NCBI RefSeq assembly: GCF_014645195.1
Contig: NZ_BMLK01000014.1
Span: forward strand, 62,001-126,000
Origin: Novosphingobium indicum
GTDB taxonomy: Bacteria; Pseudomonadota; Alphaproteobacteria; Sphingomonadales; Sphingomonadaceae
Length of the DNA: 64,000 bases
Direction: 5' to 3'
The first letter of the stretch is position 1. Each line of letters opens with the position of its first letter. Shown one piece after another: positions 17,950 through 27,800 of the stretch. Made by a program: the position numbers and the translations under genes. Under the pieces are notes generated by a model that had not been told where the DNA came from, searched no databases, and worked only from the letters and a program-made list of their open reading frames with translations.

Positions 17950-19149
17950 ATGGCGCTGGGCATGATGGAATACGACGCTATTGTACTCGGCGCCGGAGCC
18001 GCCGGGCTGTTCTGCGCCGCCACGGCCGGTCAACGCGGCAAGCGTGTACTGCTGCTCGACCATGCCGACAGGCCGGGCAAGAAGATCCTGATTTCCGGCG
18101 GCGGGCGCTGCAATTTCACCAACCTGCACACTGCGCCGGATCGCTACCTTTCGAAGAATGCGCACTTTGCGAAGTCCGCGCTCAGCCGGTACACGGCGGC
18201 AGACTTTCTCGCGCTGGTCGAAAGCCACGGCATTGCCTGGCACGAGAAGACGCTGGGCCAGCTATTCTGCGACGATAGCGCGAAGCAGATCGTGACCATG
18301 CTGCTCGACGAATGCGGCAAGGGCGGCGTCGATCTGCAATGCGGCGAGGCGATCCGCGATGTGGTGCACAGCGACGGGCAGTTCCGCGTCACCTATGGAG
18401 GAACCGAGGCGACCGCGCCCGCGCTGGTCATCGCCACGGGCGGGCCTTCGATCCCGAAAATGGGCGCGACGGGCTTCGCTTACGATCTCGCGCGCCAGTT
18501 CGGGCTCAAGGTGGTGCAACCGCGCCCGGCGCTAGTGCCGCTGACGCTACCGGGAGAGGAAGCGCTGTTCCGCGATCTCTCGGGCGTCTCGACCGAGGTC
18601 ATCGCGCGCATCGGTGGCAAGGAGAAGGGCAAGGCGGCGTTCCGCGAGGCCGCACTCTTCACGCATCGGGGACTATCGGGGCCGGCGATACTGCAGATTT
18701 CCAGTTACTGGCAGCGCGGCGATACGGTGACGACGCAGTTGCTGCCGGATTGCGCGGAAGGCTGGCTGAAAGAAGCCAAACGCGACCGCCCCCGTACGAC
18801 GCTGCGCAAGGTCCTGTCCGAGGCTCTGCCCGACCGTTTGGCCGAAGTGCTGTGCGAGCGACTGGGCATCTCGGGCGATCTCGGCAATCTCTCCGACAAG
18901 GCGCTGGCCGCAGCCGAGACGAAGCTGGCCCGCTGGCCGTTCGTGCCGGACGGGTCCGAAGGCTTCGCCAAGGCGGAAGTCACTGCGGGCGGAATCGAAA
19001 CTGGCGGGCTATCGTCCAAGACGATGGAAGCGCGCGCGGTGCCGGGGCTCTACGCGATCGGCGAGGCGGTGGATGTCACCGGATGGCTGGGCGGTTACAA
19101 CTTCCAGTGGGCCTGGGCGAGCGCAAGGGCCGCGGGGCTGGCTCTCTAG
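17950..19149 (+). CDS. HI0933/BaiN-type flavoprotein
   Basis: Predicted 399 aa (shorter if ATG 17962 or 17965 is used; all three are in frame). N-terminal FAD motif 'YDAIVLGAGAAGLFCAATAG' followed by 'GKKILISGGGRCNFTNLH' and C-terminal 'VTAGGIETGGLSSKTMEAR' and 'YAIGEAVDVTGWLGGYNFQWA' define the HI0933 family of NAD(P)/FAD oxidoreductases. The physiological substrate in aerobic proteobacteria is unknown. Its TAG stop overlaps that of the convergent msrA gene: the palindrome CTAG serves both strands. Confidence 0.88.
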   Translation: MALGMMEYDAIVLGAGAAGLFCAATAGQRGKRVLLLDHADRPGKKILISGGGRCNFTNLHTAPDRYLSKNAHFAKSALSRYTAADFLALVESHGIAWHEKTLGQLFCDDSAKQIVTMLLDECGKGGVDLQCGEAIRDVVHSDGQFRVTYGGTEATAPALVIATGGPSIPKMGATGFAYDLARQFGLKVVQPRPALVPLTLPGEEALFRDLSGVSTEVIARIGGKEKGKAAFREAALFTHRGLSGPAILQISSYWQRGDTVTTQLLPDCAEGWLKEAKRDRPRTTLRKVLSEALPDRLAEVLCERLGISGDLGNLSDKALAAAETKLARWPFVPDGSEGFAKAEVTAGGIETGGLSSKTMEARAVPGLYAIGEAVDVTGWLGGYNFQWAWASARAAGLAL

Positions 19150-19823
19150 CGGCGATAGAGCGACGGCCAGGTTGTCTTGAGCGCGGTGATCTTGGGCTTG
19201 TCGTAGCGCACGATGTACCCGTTGTTCGGGTTCTTGCGCATGAAGTCCTGATGATAGCTTTCGGCGGGGTAGAATTTGCCGCTCTCCAGCTTGGTCGCGA
19301 TCGGCTTGCTGTAGGCCTTGGCCTTGTTCAGCTTGCCGATGTAGGCTGCGGCGATCCGCCGCTGCTCCGCGTTTTGCGGGAAGATGGCCGAACGATAGCT
19401 TGGACCGGTGTCGGGATACTGCCGGTTCACCTGGGTCGGGTCGTGTGCGACTGAGAAATAGATCTTGAGCAGGGTGCCGTAGCTCACCTTGCCTGGGTCG
19501 TAGACGATGCGCACCGCCTCGGCGTGCCTGGTTTTTTCCGAGGACACCTTGGAATAGCTGGCGTTGGCCTTGGTGCCGCCCGCGTAGCCGGACACCACCG
19601 ACTTCACGCCCTTCACATGCTCGAACACGCCTTCGATGCCCCAGAAGCACCCGCCTGCCAGGACCGCGACCTGATTGCCCTCGGGCGTGGTCTTGGTGGC
19701 GGGGGGCGAAGGAAAGTTTGCGACATCGCGCGGTTTCGCCGCCGATAGCGTGCCGCTTCCGGCGGCGATGGCAAGGGCGCCGGCAAAGCTCAGGGCCACG
19801 ATCGGAAGTGGGCGGAATTTCAT
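19146..19823 (-). CDS. msrA: Peptide-methionine (S)-S-oxide reductase, exported
   Basis: Predicted 225 aa. An N-terminal hydrophobic segment (residues 6-22) looks like a signal peptide or anchor, so it probably repairs oxidised methionine in the periplasm. Catalytic Cys59 lies in 'VLAGGCFWGIEGVFEHVKGV', followed by 'SGYAGG'. The motifs 'FSVAHDPTQVNRQYPDTGPSYRSAIF' and 'AESYHQDFMRKNP' complete the MsrA signature. Longer than the usual 170-210 aa because of the export signal. Convergent with the BaiN-type gene, overlapping by 4 nt. Confidence 0.92.
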   Translation of the reverse strand: MKFRPLPIVALSFAGALAIAAGSGTLSAAKPRDVANFPSPPATKTTPEGNQVAVLAGGCFWGIEGVFEHVKGVKSVVSGYAGGTKANASYSKVSSEKTRHAEAVRIVYDPGKVSYGTLLKIYFSVAHDPTQVNRQYPDTGPSYRSAIFPQNAEQRRIAAAYIGKLNKAKAYSKPIATKLESGKFYPAESYHQDFMRKNPNNGYIVRYDKPKITALKTTWPSLYRR

Positions 19824-19942
19824 AGCTGCTTCTCCCGTTTCACTACCATGTGGTGTTCGTTCGGGGATAGTGCCAGGTTACGCTCCGTTCACGAGGGAGC
19901 GGCAAGGTTGCAATTGGGGCAATGCCTGCGGGTAGCCTGCAC

Positions 19943-21013
19943 TCAGTTTGAGCGGGTCGATCCGCGCACGATGAGGCGCGGCGGCATCTGCAGACTGTCT
20001 GTGTCTTCGCCTTCGATCTTGGCCTTGAGCTTTTGCACCATGGCCTTGGCCCCCTCCGCGATTTCCTGCCGGATCGTGGTAAGCGGCGGCATGGTGAGCG
20101 AGGCGAGCGGCAGGTCATCGAACCCGACGACCTGAACTTCATCGGGTACGCTGCGGCCCTTATCGCGAAGGCAGTGAAGCACGTTCATCGCGATAAGGTC
20201 GGACGCAGCCACGACGCCGTCGATGGCGCGATCGCTGTTCGCAGTCGCGGCCTTGATCTGCTCGCCCATTTCAGCGCTGGCGAGGCTGATGGGAATATGC
20301 ACCAGCGAAGCCCCGGCCTCGGTCGCAGCGGCGGCGACGCCCTGGTAACGCTCGTCGATCTCTATCCCCTGGGTTTCACCCATGAAGGCCAGATTGCGCG
20401 CGCCCCCGGCAATCAGGTGTTCTGCCGCAATCCGGCCACCAGCGATGTTGTCGGTTCCCACGGCGCAGTGAACCTGGTTGTCGCGCCAGCTTCCCCAGGC
20501 CACCAGAGGGCGATAGCTTTCTGCCACGCTTTCGATGATGTCGAACTGATCCGACTGGCCGATCAGCAGAACGCCATCGACCATGCCCGAGCCGGTCATC
20601 CGCTCCAGCCAGTCGCTGGTCCCGTCCGGGATCACGCGGCTGAGCATCAGGTCGTACCCGTGCTCGGTCAGTTCGTCTGCCAGATGGCCAAGGAGGGTGA
20701 GGAAGAACGGATCGGAAATCTGCTGGCGCTTTTCGTGACCGAGCGGAATGACCACCCCGATCACACCCGTACGACGAGACCGCAGCTTGCTCGCCATCTG
20801 GTTGGGGCGGAAGCCGTGCTCACGGGCGAGAGCTTGAATGCGTTCGCGCGTTTCGGCGTTGACGAGAGACTTCCCGGCCAGTGCGCGCGACACGGTTCCT
20901 GCAGAGACACCGGCCAGTCGGGCGAGGTCGGCAAGCGTGCGCACTTTCACAGGCGCACCCGTACTATCCGGATCGCCGTTGTTTCCGTTCCCGTTTTCTA
21001 TCCCCGATGTCAT
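19943..21013 (-). CDS. LacI-family transcriptional regulator (sucrose locus)
   Basis: Predicted 356 aa. The HTH 'TLADLARLAGVSAGTVSRALAG' starts near residue 25, after an extra Gly/Asn-rich N-terminus, and is followed by a hinge 'RPNQMASKLRSRRTGVIGVVIP' and a periplasmic-binding-protein-like effector domain. It is encoded 49 bp downstream of the sugar transporter on the same strand. It most likely represses the transporter and the divergent GH68/kinase genes by binding the palindrome at 22508-22529, with sucrose or a fructose derivative as effector (inference). Confidence 0.88.
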   Translation of the reverse strand: MTSGIENGNGNNGDPDSTGAPVKVRTLADLARLAGVSAGTVSRALAGKSLVNAETRERIQALAREHGFRPNQMASKLRSRRTGVIGVVIPLGHEKRQQISDPFFLTLLGHLADELTEHGYDLMLSRVIPDGTSDWLERMTGSGMVDGVLLIGQSDQFDIIESVAESYRPLVAWGSWRDNQVHCAVGTDNIAGGRIAAEHLIAGGARNLAFMGETQGIEIDERYQGVAAAATEAGASLVHIPISLASAEMGEQIKAATANSDRAIDGVVAASDLIAMNVLHCLRDKGRSVPDEVQVVGFDDLPLASLTMPPLTTIRQEIAEGAKAMVQKLKAKIEGEDTDSLQMPPRLIVRGSTRSN

Positions 21014-21062
21014 CGTTTTGTTCTTAACAGCTTGAATCGGCGGGCGGAAGTTTCTTGTGCAG

Positions 21063-22385
21063 TTAGCTACCAGACCGTTCGGGTGGGTCTCCGGCCGCTA
21101 CCAGAAGGGTTGCGACGGCACCTAGAAGCATGAGGACACCGGCCAGTATCAAGGCGTTGCGCGGGTCTCCGCCGAGCAGCGGCCGATAGATCAGAGGCAT
21201 GGTTACGGTCTCGACGAGCATCGGAACCACGATGAAAATATTGAAAACCCCCATGTAGACCCCCGTCCTGGCGGGCGGGATCGAATCGGCGAGCATGACG
21301 TAGGTGTTGCCCATCATGCCGGCCCAGCCGAGGCCGATGCCGACCATGACGAACATAAGCAGGGTGAAGGACCCGGTCGCCGGGATCGTGAGCATGGCTG
21401 CACCAGAGGCAGCCAGACACACCGCATGAACGCGCCGCGCGCCAAGCCGCCTGACTATGGGGATGAGACCGAGTGCGGCCACGAACGCAATTGCGTTGTA
21501 CACGGCGCCCAGTTGCTGGGCTGATAGCGCGGCCTCGCGGAACTGGGGAGAGGACGTGTCCGCGGTGCCGTGGAGCGAGCGGGATAGGGCAAAGGCGATG
21601 TACTGCCAGTACACGAACATCGCGTACCATTGGCAGAGCATGGCGACCGCCAGTTGCCGCATGGGCCTTGGCATTTCCATGAAGGCGCTGCCGATTTCGC
21701 GCAGGGTTTCCCTCGGGGTCAGCGGGCTGGCAGCTATGCGGGTGCGCTGCTTTTCGCTCAGCGGCAGTTCGGGCACGCGCAGCACCGAATAGAGGATGGT
21801 TGAAATCGAAAGGATCGCGCCGATTACGAATGCAATGCGAACGATTACGGGAATGCCATTCGTATGCAGTAGTTCCCGGTCGATCACGACCGTCAGAAGA
21901 GACGGCGCGAGATAGGACAGCGTCTGCGCGAATCCGGTAAAGGCGCTTTGGGTCAGGAACCCGGTCGCATGTTGCTCGGGCGAGAGCCTGTCCGCGACAT
22001 AGGCGCGATACGGCTCCATGGTCACGTTGTTGCCGGCATCGAGCAGCCAGAGCAGCCCTGCCGCCATCCAGATCGTCGACGAATAGGGCATAGCGAACAG
22101 GCACAGCGAACAGATTACGGCGCCGATCAGGAAGTAGGGGGTGCGGCGCCCAAGCCGGGAAAGGGTACGGTCGCTCATCGCGCCGACCACCGGTTGCACA
22201 AGCAACCCGGTAACCGGGCCGGCCAGCCACAGTAATGGCATGGTCGCTTCATCGGCGCCCAAGAACCCGTAGATGGGCCCCATGTTGGCTTGCTGCAGTC
22301 CGAAACTGAATTGCAGGCCGAAAAAGCCCACGTTCATTTCTATGATGCGCAGAAGCGAGAGGCGCGGCTTGTAAGGCACGGGCAT
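21063..22385 (-). CDS. MFS transporter, sucrose/glycoside type
   Basis: Predicted 440 aa with 12 TM segments. Motifs resemble the proteobacterial sucrose and maltose MFS carriers related to plant SUT/SLC45 proteins: '[17 protein letters not shown]', '[24 protein letters not shown]' (loop 2-3 signature) and '[16 protein letters not shown]'. I chose ATG 22385 (MPVPYKPR) because GGGAGAG lies 6 nt upstream; an ATG at 22400 has no ribosome binding site, and its own codons contain that GGGAGAG. It would import sucrose intact for the cytoplasmic GH68 enzyme. Confidence 0.85.
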   Translation of the reverse strand: MPVPYKPRLSLLRIIEMNVGFFGLQFSFGLQQANMGPIYGFLGADEATMPLLWLAGPVTGLLVQPVVGAMSDRTLSRLGRRTPYFLIGAVICSLCLFAMPYSSTIWMAAGLLWLLDAGNNVTMEPYRAYVADRLSPEQHATGFLTQSAFTGFAQTLSYLAPSLLTVVIDRELLHTNGIPVIVRIAFVIGAILSISTILYSVLRVPELPLSEKQRTRIAASPLTPRETLREIGSAFMEMPRPMRQLAVAMLCQWYAMFVYWQYIAFALSRSLHGTADTSSPQFREAALSAQQLGAVYNAIAFVAALGLIPIVRRLGARRVHAVCLAASGAAMLTIPATGSFTLLMFVMVGIGLGWAGMMGNTYVMLADSIPPARTGVYMGVFNIFIVVPMLVETVTMPLIYRPLLGGDPRNALILAGVLMLLGAVATLLVAAGDPPERSGS

Positions 22386-22507
22386 CCGGCGCTCTCCCAT
22401 TTATTGTTGTTGGCCGTTCTATTCTCTCCATGGCTTTCGCTCAAGGTCGGCCCAACGCGTAGGTATCGAAAACTGTGTGACAAAAAGTTGCAGAGCTTTC
22501 ACTTCAA

Positions 22508-22529
22508 AGTGCAAACAATCGTTTGTACT
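22508..22529. promoter_or_regulatory. 22-bp palindromic operator, probable LacI-family site
   Basis: The 22-bp sequence has half-sites AGTGCAAACAA and TCGTTTGTACT. Nine of eleven half-site positions pair with the reverse complement, centred exactly in the element. Core CAAAC/GTTTG is typical of LacI-family operators. It lies 8 bp before the GH68 start codon in the divergent region with the MFS gene. Confidence 0.7.
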
Positions 22530-22537
22530 AGGTTTTC

Positions 22538-23683
22538 ATGACCTCCCCCCGGTTCCCTGAGTCCTCTGCCGCGCCCTTGCGCTGGCGCCCGTGCGATCTT
22601 GCCTTGCTGGATATGACTGCATGCCAGCGGGCTCCGGTGATAGGTCAGGATCACGTCCTGCGTGCGTCTGCCGATGTCGATGTGTGGGACGCATGGCCGA
22701 TGGCCACTGCGGAGGGGAGTCCTTTCCCCTGGCGCGGCGGCGAACTGTGGTTTGCGCTTGCGGCGCCGGTCCATGACGATCCCGAAGTGCGCCACGGGGT
22801 GGCCCGCATTCACCACTTCCACCGTATCGGAGGGCGCTTCGAGCACCTTGGGGCTACTTTCCCGATGGACTTCACGCCCGGCAGCAGGGAATGGTCCGGC
22901 TGTGCGGTGACCGATGGGCAGGACGTCACGCTCTATTTCACGGCGACAGGCGCGCGCGGCGAAGTCGCTCCCTCTTTCCTGCAGCGGATATTCGCCGCCA
23001 CGGCGCAATTGCAGGACAGCGTGGAGGCCTTCTCGGACTGGTCCGAACCTGTCGAGGTCGTCCGGCCCGACGGCGTTGTCTACATGGACGAGCACGAGGC
23101 GACTGGCCGCATCGGTGAGATAAAGGCCTTCCGCGATCCCGGCTTCTGCCGCACATCGACCGGAGTGGATTGTCTGCTCTTCACCGCGTCTTCCGCGGAA
23201 GGCAGGGATAGCCACAACGGGGTGATCGGCTGCGCTGTGCGCGACGGCGAGGGTATGTTTCGAATCCAGGCGCCCCTTGTGGAGGCAGTGGGCACCAACA
23301 ACGAGCTGGAGCGGCCGCATCTGATCGAGCATGCGGGGCGTTGTTACTTGTTCTGGTCGACCCAGGCTTTTGCCTTTGCGCCCGGTATCGATGCACCGAC
23401 CGGGCTCTATGGAGCTGTGGCAGATGATCTGTTTGGTCCCTGGCGGCTGCTGAACGGTCACGGCCTGGTCCTTGCCAATCCTGAGACGGAGCCGTTCCAG
23501 TGCTATAGCTGGTGGGTCTTGCCTGATCTCAGCGTGGGCGGCTTCGTCGATTACTGGGGCATCAAGGATGCCTTGGCTCGCGAAAAGCCGGAGGGGCGCA
23601 GGCATTTCGGCGGGACGTTCGCACCTTTCCTGCAATTGCAGCTTGATGGCGATGTTGCGACGCTGGCAGACGGGTATGCATGA
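22538..23683 (+). CDS. Glycoside hydrolase family 68 (levansucrase/invertase type), cytoplasmic
   Basis: Predicted 381 aa with the complete GH68 catalytic set: nucleophile Asp51 in 'VWDAWP', 'EWSGCA' near 118, transition-state stabiliser Asp200 in 'FRDP', and acid/base Glu258 in 'ELERPH'. 'NGHGLVLANP' follows. No signal peptide is present, as in the GH68 enzymes of Zymomonas. Next to a sucrose-type MFS carrier and a sugar kinase, the likely role is intracellular cleavage of sucrose to glucose and fructose. Levan synthesis cannot be excluded from sequence. The ribosome binding site is weak (AGG only), and the LacI-type operator lies directly upstream. Overlaps the kinase gene by 4 nt. Confidence 0.88.
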   Translation: MTSPRFPESSAAPLRWRPCDLALLDMTACQRAPVIGQDHVLRASADVDVWDAWPMATAEGSPFPWRGGELWFALAAPVHDDPEVRHGVARIHHFHRIGGRFEHLGATFPMDFTPGSREWSGCAVTDGQDVTLYFTATGARGEVAPSFLQRIFAATAQLQDSVEAFSDWSEPVEVVRPDGVVYMDEHEATGRIGEIKAFRDPGFCRTSTGVDCLLFTASSAEGRDSHNGVIGCAVRDGEGMFRIQAPLVEAVGTNNELERPHLIEHAGRCYLFWSTQAFAFAPGIDAPTGLYGAVADDLFGPWRLLNGHGLVLANPETEPFQCYSWWVLPDLSVGGFVDYWGIKDALAREKPEGRRHFGGTFAPFLQLQLDGDVATLADGYA

Positions 23684-24588
23684 ACGCAACCTATGTCGGT
23701 ATCGAACTGGGCGGAACGAAGACGATAGTCGTGCGTGGCCGTCCCGGTGTCATTCGGGATCGTGTGGAATTTCCGACGACCGTGCCTGAGCACACGCTCG
23801 CGCAGGCGGTGGAGACGATAGCCCAGTGGCATCAGCTGGAACCGCTCAAGGCGATTGGCGTAGCCAGTTTCGGGCCGATCCGCGTTTCGCGTGAGGCGCC
23901 GGATTTTGGAATGATGCTCGACACGCCCAAGCCGGGCTGGACGGGGGCGTCGGTGATAGGGCCCATCGTGCAGGCTCTGGGCTTGCCGATTGCTCTCGAC
24001 ACCGATGTGCATGGCGCGGGCCTCGCTGAATGGAGTCTCGGCGCAGCCCGCGGCTGCCAGGTAATGATCTACCTGACGATCGGGACCGGACTGGGCGGCG
24101 GTGTGCTGGTGAACGGTGAGCCGGTCCACGGGATGTTGCACCCGGAAATCGGCCATGTCCGGCTGCGCCGGATGGCCGGAGACAGCTTTTCAGGCGTGTG
24201 CCGCTTTCATGGGGATTGCGCCGAAGGACTGTTGAGCGGCCCGGCGCTGGAGGCGCGCTTCGAGCGGCACCCCTCGTCAGTCATGGCAGACGATCCCGCG
24301 TGGGCGCCGGTAGCACAGGATCTGGCCGAGTTGCTCGCCATGCTGGTGCTGACGCTGTCGCCGCATCGCATTGTCGTGGGTGGTGGTGCCGCGAACAAGC
24401 AGCCGCATCTGCTCGTCGATGCCGTTTTCCGGCTGCCCGACATTCTTCAGGGGTACCTGCGCGACTGCTCGCCCGACGCACTGGCGAGGATGATCGTGCC
24501 GCCACAGCTGGGCGATGACGCAGGGCCGATGGGCTCGCTGATCCTGGCCGAGCGCGCTGCGACGCTCGAAGGTGTTACGGATCGTTGA
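23680..24588 (+). CDS. ROK-family sugar kinase (probable fructokinase)
   Basis: Predicted 302 aa. N-terminal phosphate-binding motif 'GIELGGTKTIVV', catalytic Asp in 'ALDTDVHGAGLAEW', 'YLTIGTGLGGGVLVNG', and the ROK zinc-site region 'HPEIGHVRLRRM' followed by 'GVCRFHGDCAEGLLSGPAL' are present. This class is typical of bacterial fructokinases. It follows the GH68 gene with an ATGA overlap and would phosphorylate fructose released from sucrose. Confidence 0.88.
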   Translation: MNATYVGIELGGTKTIVVRGRPGVIRDRVEFPTTVPEHTLAQAVETIAQWHQLEPLKAIGVASFGPIRVSREAPDFGMMLDTPKPGWTGASVIGPIVQALGLPIALDTDVHGAGLAEWSLGAARGCQVMIYLTIGTGLGGGVLVNGEPVHGMLHPEIGHVRLRRMAGDSFSGVCRFHGDCAEGLLSGPALEARFERHPSSVMADDPAWAPVAQDLAELLAMLVLTLSPHRIVVGGGAANKQPHLLVDAVFRLPDILQGYLRDCSPDALARMIVPPQLGDDAGPMGSLILAERAATLEGVTDR

Positions 24589-24828
24589 ACTAATATTGCG
24601 CGCGCTGAAAAGCATGTTACATCATGGTGAAAATTTCAGTGCGAGTGCGAGACCGCCGCGAGGCAACCGTTGGACCGCCGCATCGTTGTCAGTTCTTATG
24701 CATCTTCACGGCAAGGCGAAGTAAGTCCGTGGATGCCGGGTCGTTTATTCGCCCCCGTCTGGTAGTAGGGGGCAGGTTACCGCACCATGCCACGGATGTG
24801 GCGGGTGGAGAGGATCGCGGAGAGAACA

Positions 24829-27800
24829 ATGAGTGCTGACGGACTGACCTCCAACCTCACGAAGAAAGGTGGGCGCTCCGCCTCCGCGCTTCAGGCGGCC
24901 ATAGAGCAGCGCATCCAGGACACGATGCTTCCCGGGGATGGTCCCGCAGATCCGCAATGGGTCGAGGAAGCCGCCCGTTTTCTGCTGGCCGCCGGAAAGG
25001 TCCGCAAGCCCGGCGAGCCCGTGATCGAGATGGCGTCGACCAGTGAAGAGCGCCGTCTGCTCCGCATTGCCCTGATCAACGATGACATGCCGTTTCTGGT
25101 CGACTCCGTGGCCGCGGCGATTGCCGAGGCCGGGCTGGTGATCGACTCGCTCGCCCACCCGGTGCTGTCGGTCGAGCGCGACGCGAAGGGCGCGCTGGTT
25201 GCCATTCCCGAAATCGGCGCCGAGGGCACGCATCGGGAATCGATGATCTACATCGAGACGCCGCGCATCGACGCCCGCCAGCGCCGCGCCTTGCTGCAGT
25301 CCATCGAATCCACGCTCACCGATGTGCGCTTTGCCGTCACCGACTGGCCGCGCATGGTCGAGGCGATGCAGATCGATGCCGAAGCCGTCACCGATGAAGA
25401 GGGGGCGGAGCTGCTGCACTGGTTCGCCGGCGGCATGCTCACGCAGCTAGGCCACGTCACGCGCAAGCGCGACGGCAGCCGTTCGCAGCGGCTCGGCATA
25501 TGCCGGCGCGGATCGAGCGAACTGCTTTCGGATATCAGCTACCAACGCGCTTTCGAGGCTTTCGATGCCGAAGTCGCAGCCGGCGAAGTGCGTGCGCCGA
25601 TGGTGATCAAGGCTAACCAGATGGGCACGGTCCATCGCCGGGTGCCGCTTGACCTGTTCCTGATTCCCGTCATCGAGAATGGTCAGGTAACCGCGCTATC
25701 GGTCCACGCCGGTGTCTGGACCAGCGCCTCGCTGGTCGCACCGCCTGATCGTGTTCCCCGTCTGCGTCGCCAGCTTGCCAATCTTACCGGCAAGTTGGGC
25801 CTCGATCCGGTCAGCCATTCCGGCAAGGCTCTGGCCCATGCCCTGACGAGTCTGCCGCATGACCTCGTGCTCGGTCTGGGGGGCAGCGATGTCGAGCGTC
25901 TGGCGACGACGATGATCAGCCTGGTCGATCGTCCGCGCCCGCGCCTCATTATCGCGCGCGCGCCGCTGATGCGACACCTGTTCGTGTTCGTGTGGATGCC
26001 GCGCGACAATGTCTCCACCGTGATGCGCAAGCGCATTCAGGCGATGATCGAGGAGGCCGCGGACGCGCCGACACTCGACTGGAGCCTGCAGGTCGAATCC
26101 GGCAATCTTGCCATGCTGCGCTTTACCGTCGACATTCGCGAGGGCGTTCACGAGCCCGACGAGGACGAACTCGACCATCAGCTTCAGGTCATGCTGCGTG
26201 GCTGGTCAGAGGCTGTCGAGGCGGCGCTGGCGCAGACGCTCGAACCGGCGCGCGCCGCCGCTGCGGCAGGGCGCTATGCCGACGCGTTCCCGCTGGCCTA
26301 CCATTCCGACTATGGTCCTGCCGAAGCCGCGATCGATATCGGCCATATGCGCAAGATCGTGGTCGGTGATGCCGCCGACAGCGAGCACCAGATCGGTCAC
26401 CGCGACGCGCGCCTCTATTCCCGCGAGGACGATGAAGCGGGGCGCCTGCGCCTCAAGATTTACGAAGCGCATGGCCACTTGCCGCTTTCGGATGCGGTTC
26501 CGGCGCTGGAAAACTTCGGGTTCCGCGTTCTCGAGGAAGTGCCGACGGTTCTGGATCAAGGCCGCATCGGCACCATCCACGATTTCACGCTGGCGCTTCC
26601 GGTGGGCACCAATGCCAAAGCCGTGCTGAACCTGGCACCGATGATTCAGGACGCTCTGTGCGGCGTGCTCAATGGCGTCAACGAAAACGACGCGTTCAAC
26701 CGGCTCGTCCCCGCGCTGGGGCTCTCCAAGCGTGAGGCGAACTGGCTACGCGCCTGGTATCGCTACCTGCGGCAGGCGGGCATGCACTTCGGCATTCCGA
26801 CCGTGGTCGATGCGCTTCAGGGTGCGCCTTCGGTCACTGTCGCGCTCATCGACCTGTTCCGGGCGATCCACGATCCGACCTTCACCGGCGATCGCGTCGA
26901 AGCCAAACAGGCTGCGGAAGACGCCATTCGCGATGGCCTCGCCGGTGTCGGCGCGATCAACGACGACCGGTTGCTGCGCGCTTACCGCGATCTCGTTCTG
27001 GCGATGCAGCGCACCAACGCCTTTGCACCTGCCGGGCAGGTGGCACTGGCCTTCAAGTTCGATTCCGCGCTCGTTCCCGGTCTGCCCAAGCCCGTGCCGT
27101 GGCGTGAGATCTTCGTCTATTCGCGCCGGGTCGAAGGCATCCACTTGCGTGCCGGTCCGGTCGCGCGCGGCGGCCTGCGCTGGTCCGACCGCCGCGACGA
27201 CTACCGCACGGAGATCCTCGGCCTGATGAAGGCGCAGCGCGTCAAGAATGCAGTCATCGTGCCGACCGGCGCGAAAGGCGGCTTCTATCCCAAGCAGCTT
27301 CCCGATCCCGCGCAGGACCGCGCCGGCTGGGCTGCAGAAGGACAGGCTGCCTACGAGATATTCATCTCCACGCTGCTTTCGATCACCGACAACATCGTCG
27401 ATGGCAAGGTGATCCATCCCACCTGCGTTCAGGTGCTCGATGGCGACGATCCCTATTTCGTGGTGGCCGCGGACAAGGGCACCGCGCGCTTCTCCGACGT
27501 TGCCAATGGTATCGCTGCCGAACGCGACTTCTGGCTCGACGATGCTTTCGCGAGTGGCGGATCGAACGGATACGACCACAAGGCCATGGGCATCACCGCC
27601 CGCGGCGGCTGGGTTTCGGTGCAGCGGCACTTCCTCGAACTGGGCATGGACGTACAGACCGATCCGGTGCGCGTGGCAGGCTGCGGCGACATGTCGGGCG
27701 ATGTCTTCGGCAACGGCATGTTGCTGTCGCAGGCAATCAAGTTGGTTGCCGCTTTCGACCACCGCCACATCTTCCTCGATCCGCATCCTGTGCCCGAGCA

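Noticed and set aside
14156..18023. Two long leftward open frames over the acyl-CoA dehydrogenase and FAD oxidoreductase genes
   Set aside because: They overlap convincing sense genes completely and contain no recognisable motif.
24589..24828. Possible short ORF (71 codons) before the glutamate dehydrogenase gene
   Set aside because: It has no ribosome binding site, a random-looking composition and overlaps the dehydrogenase start. I see no clear feature in this 240-bp gap.
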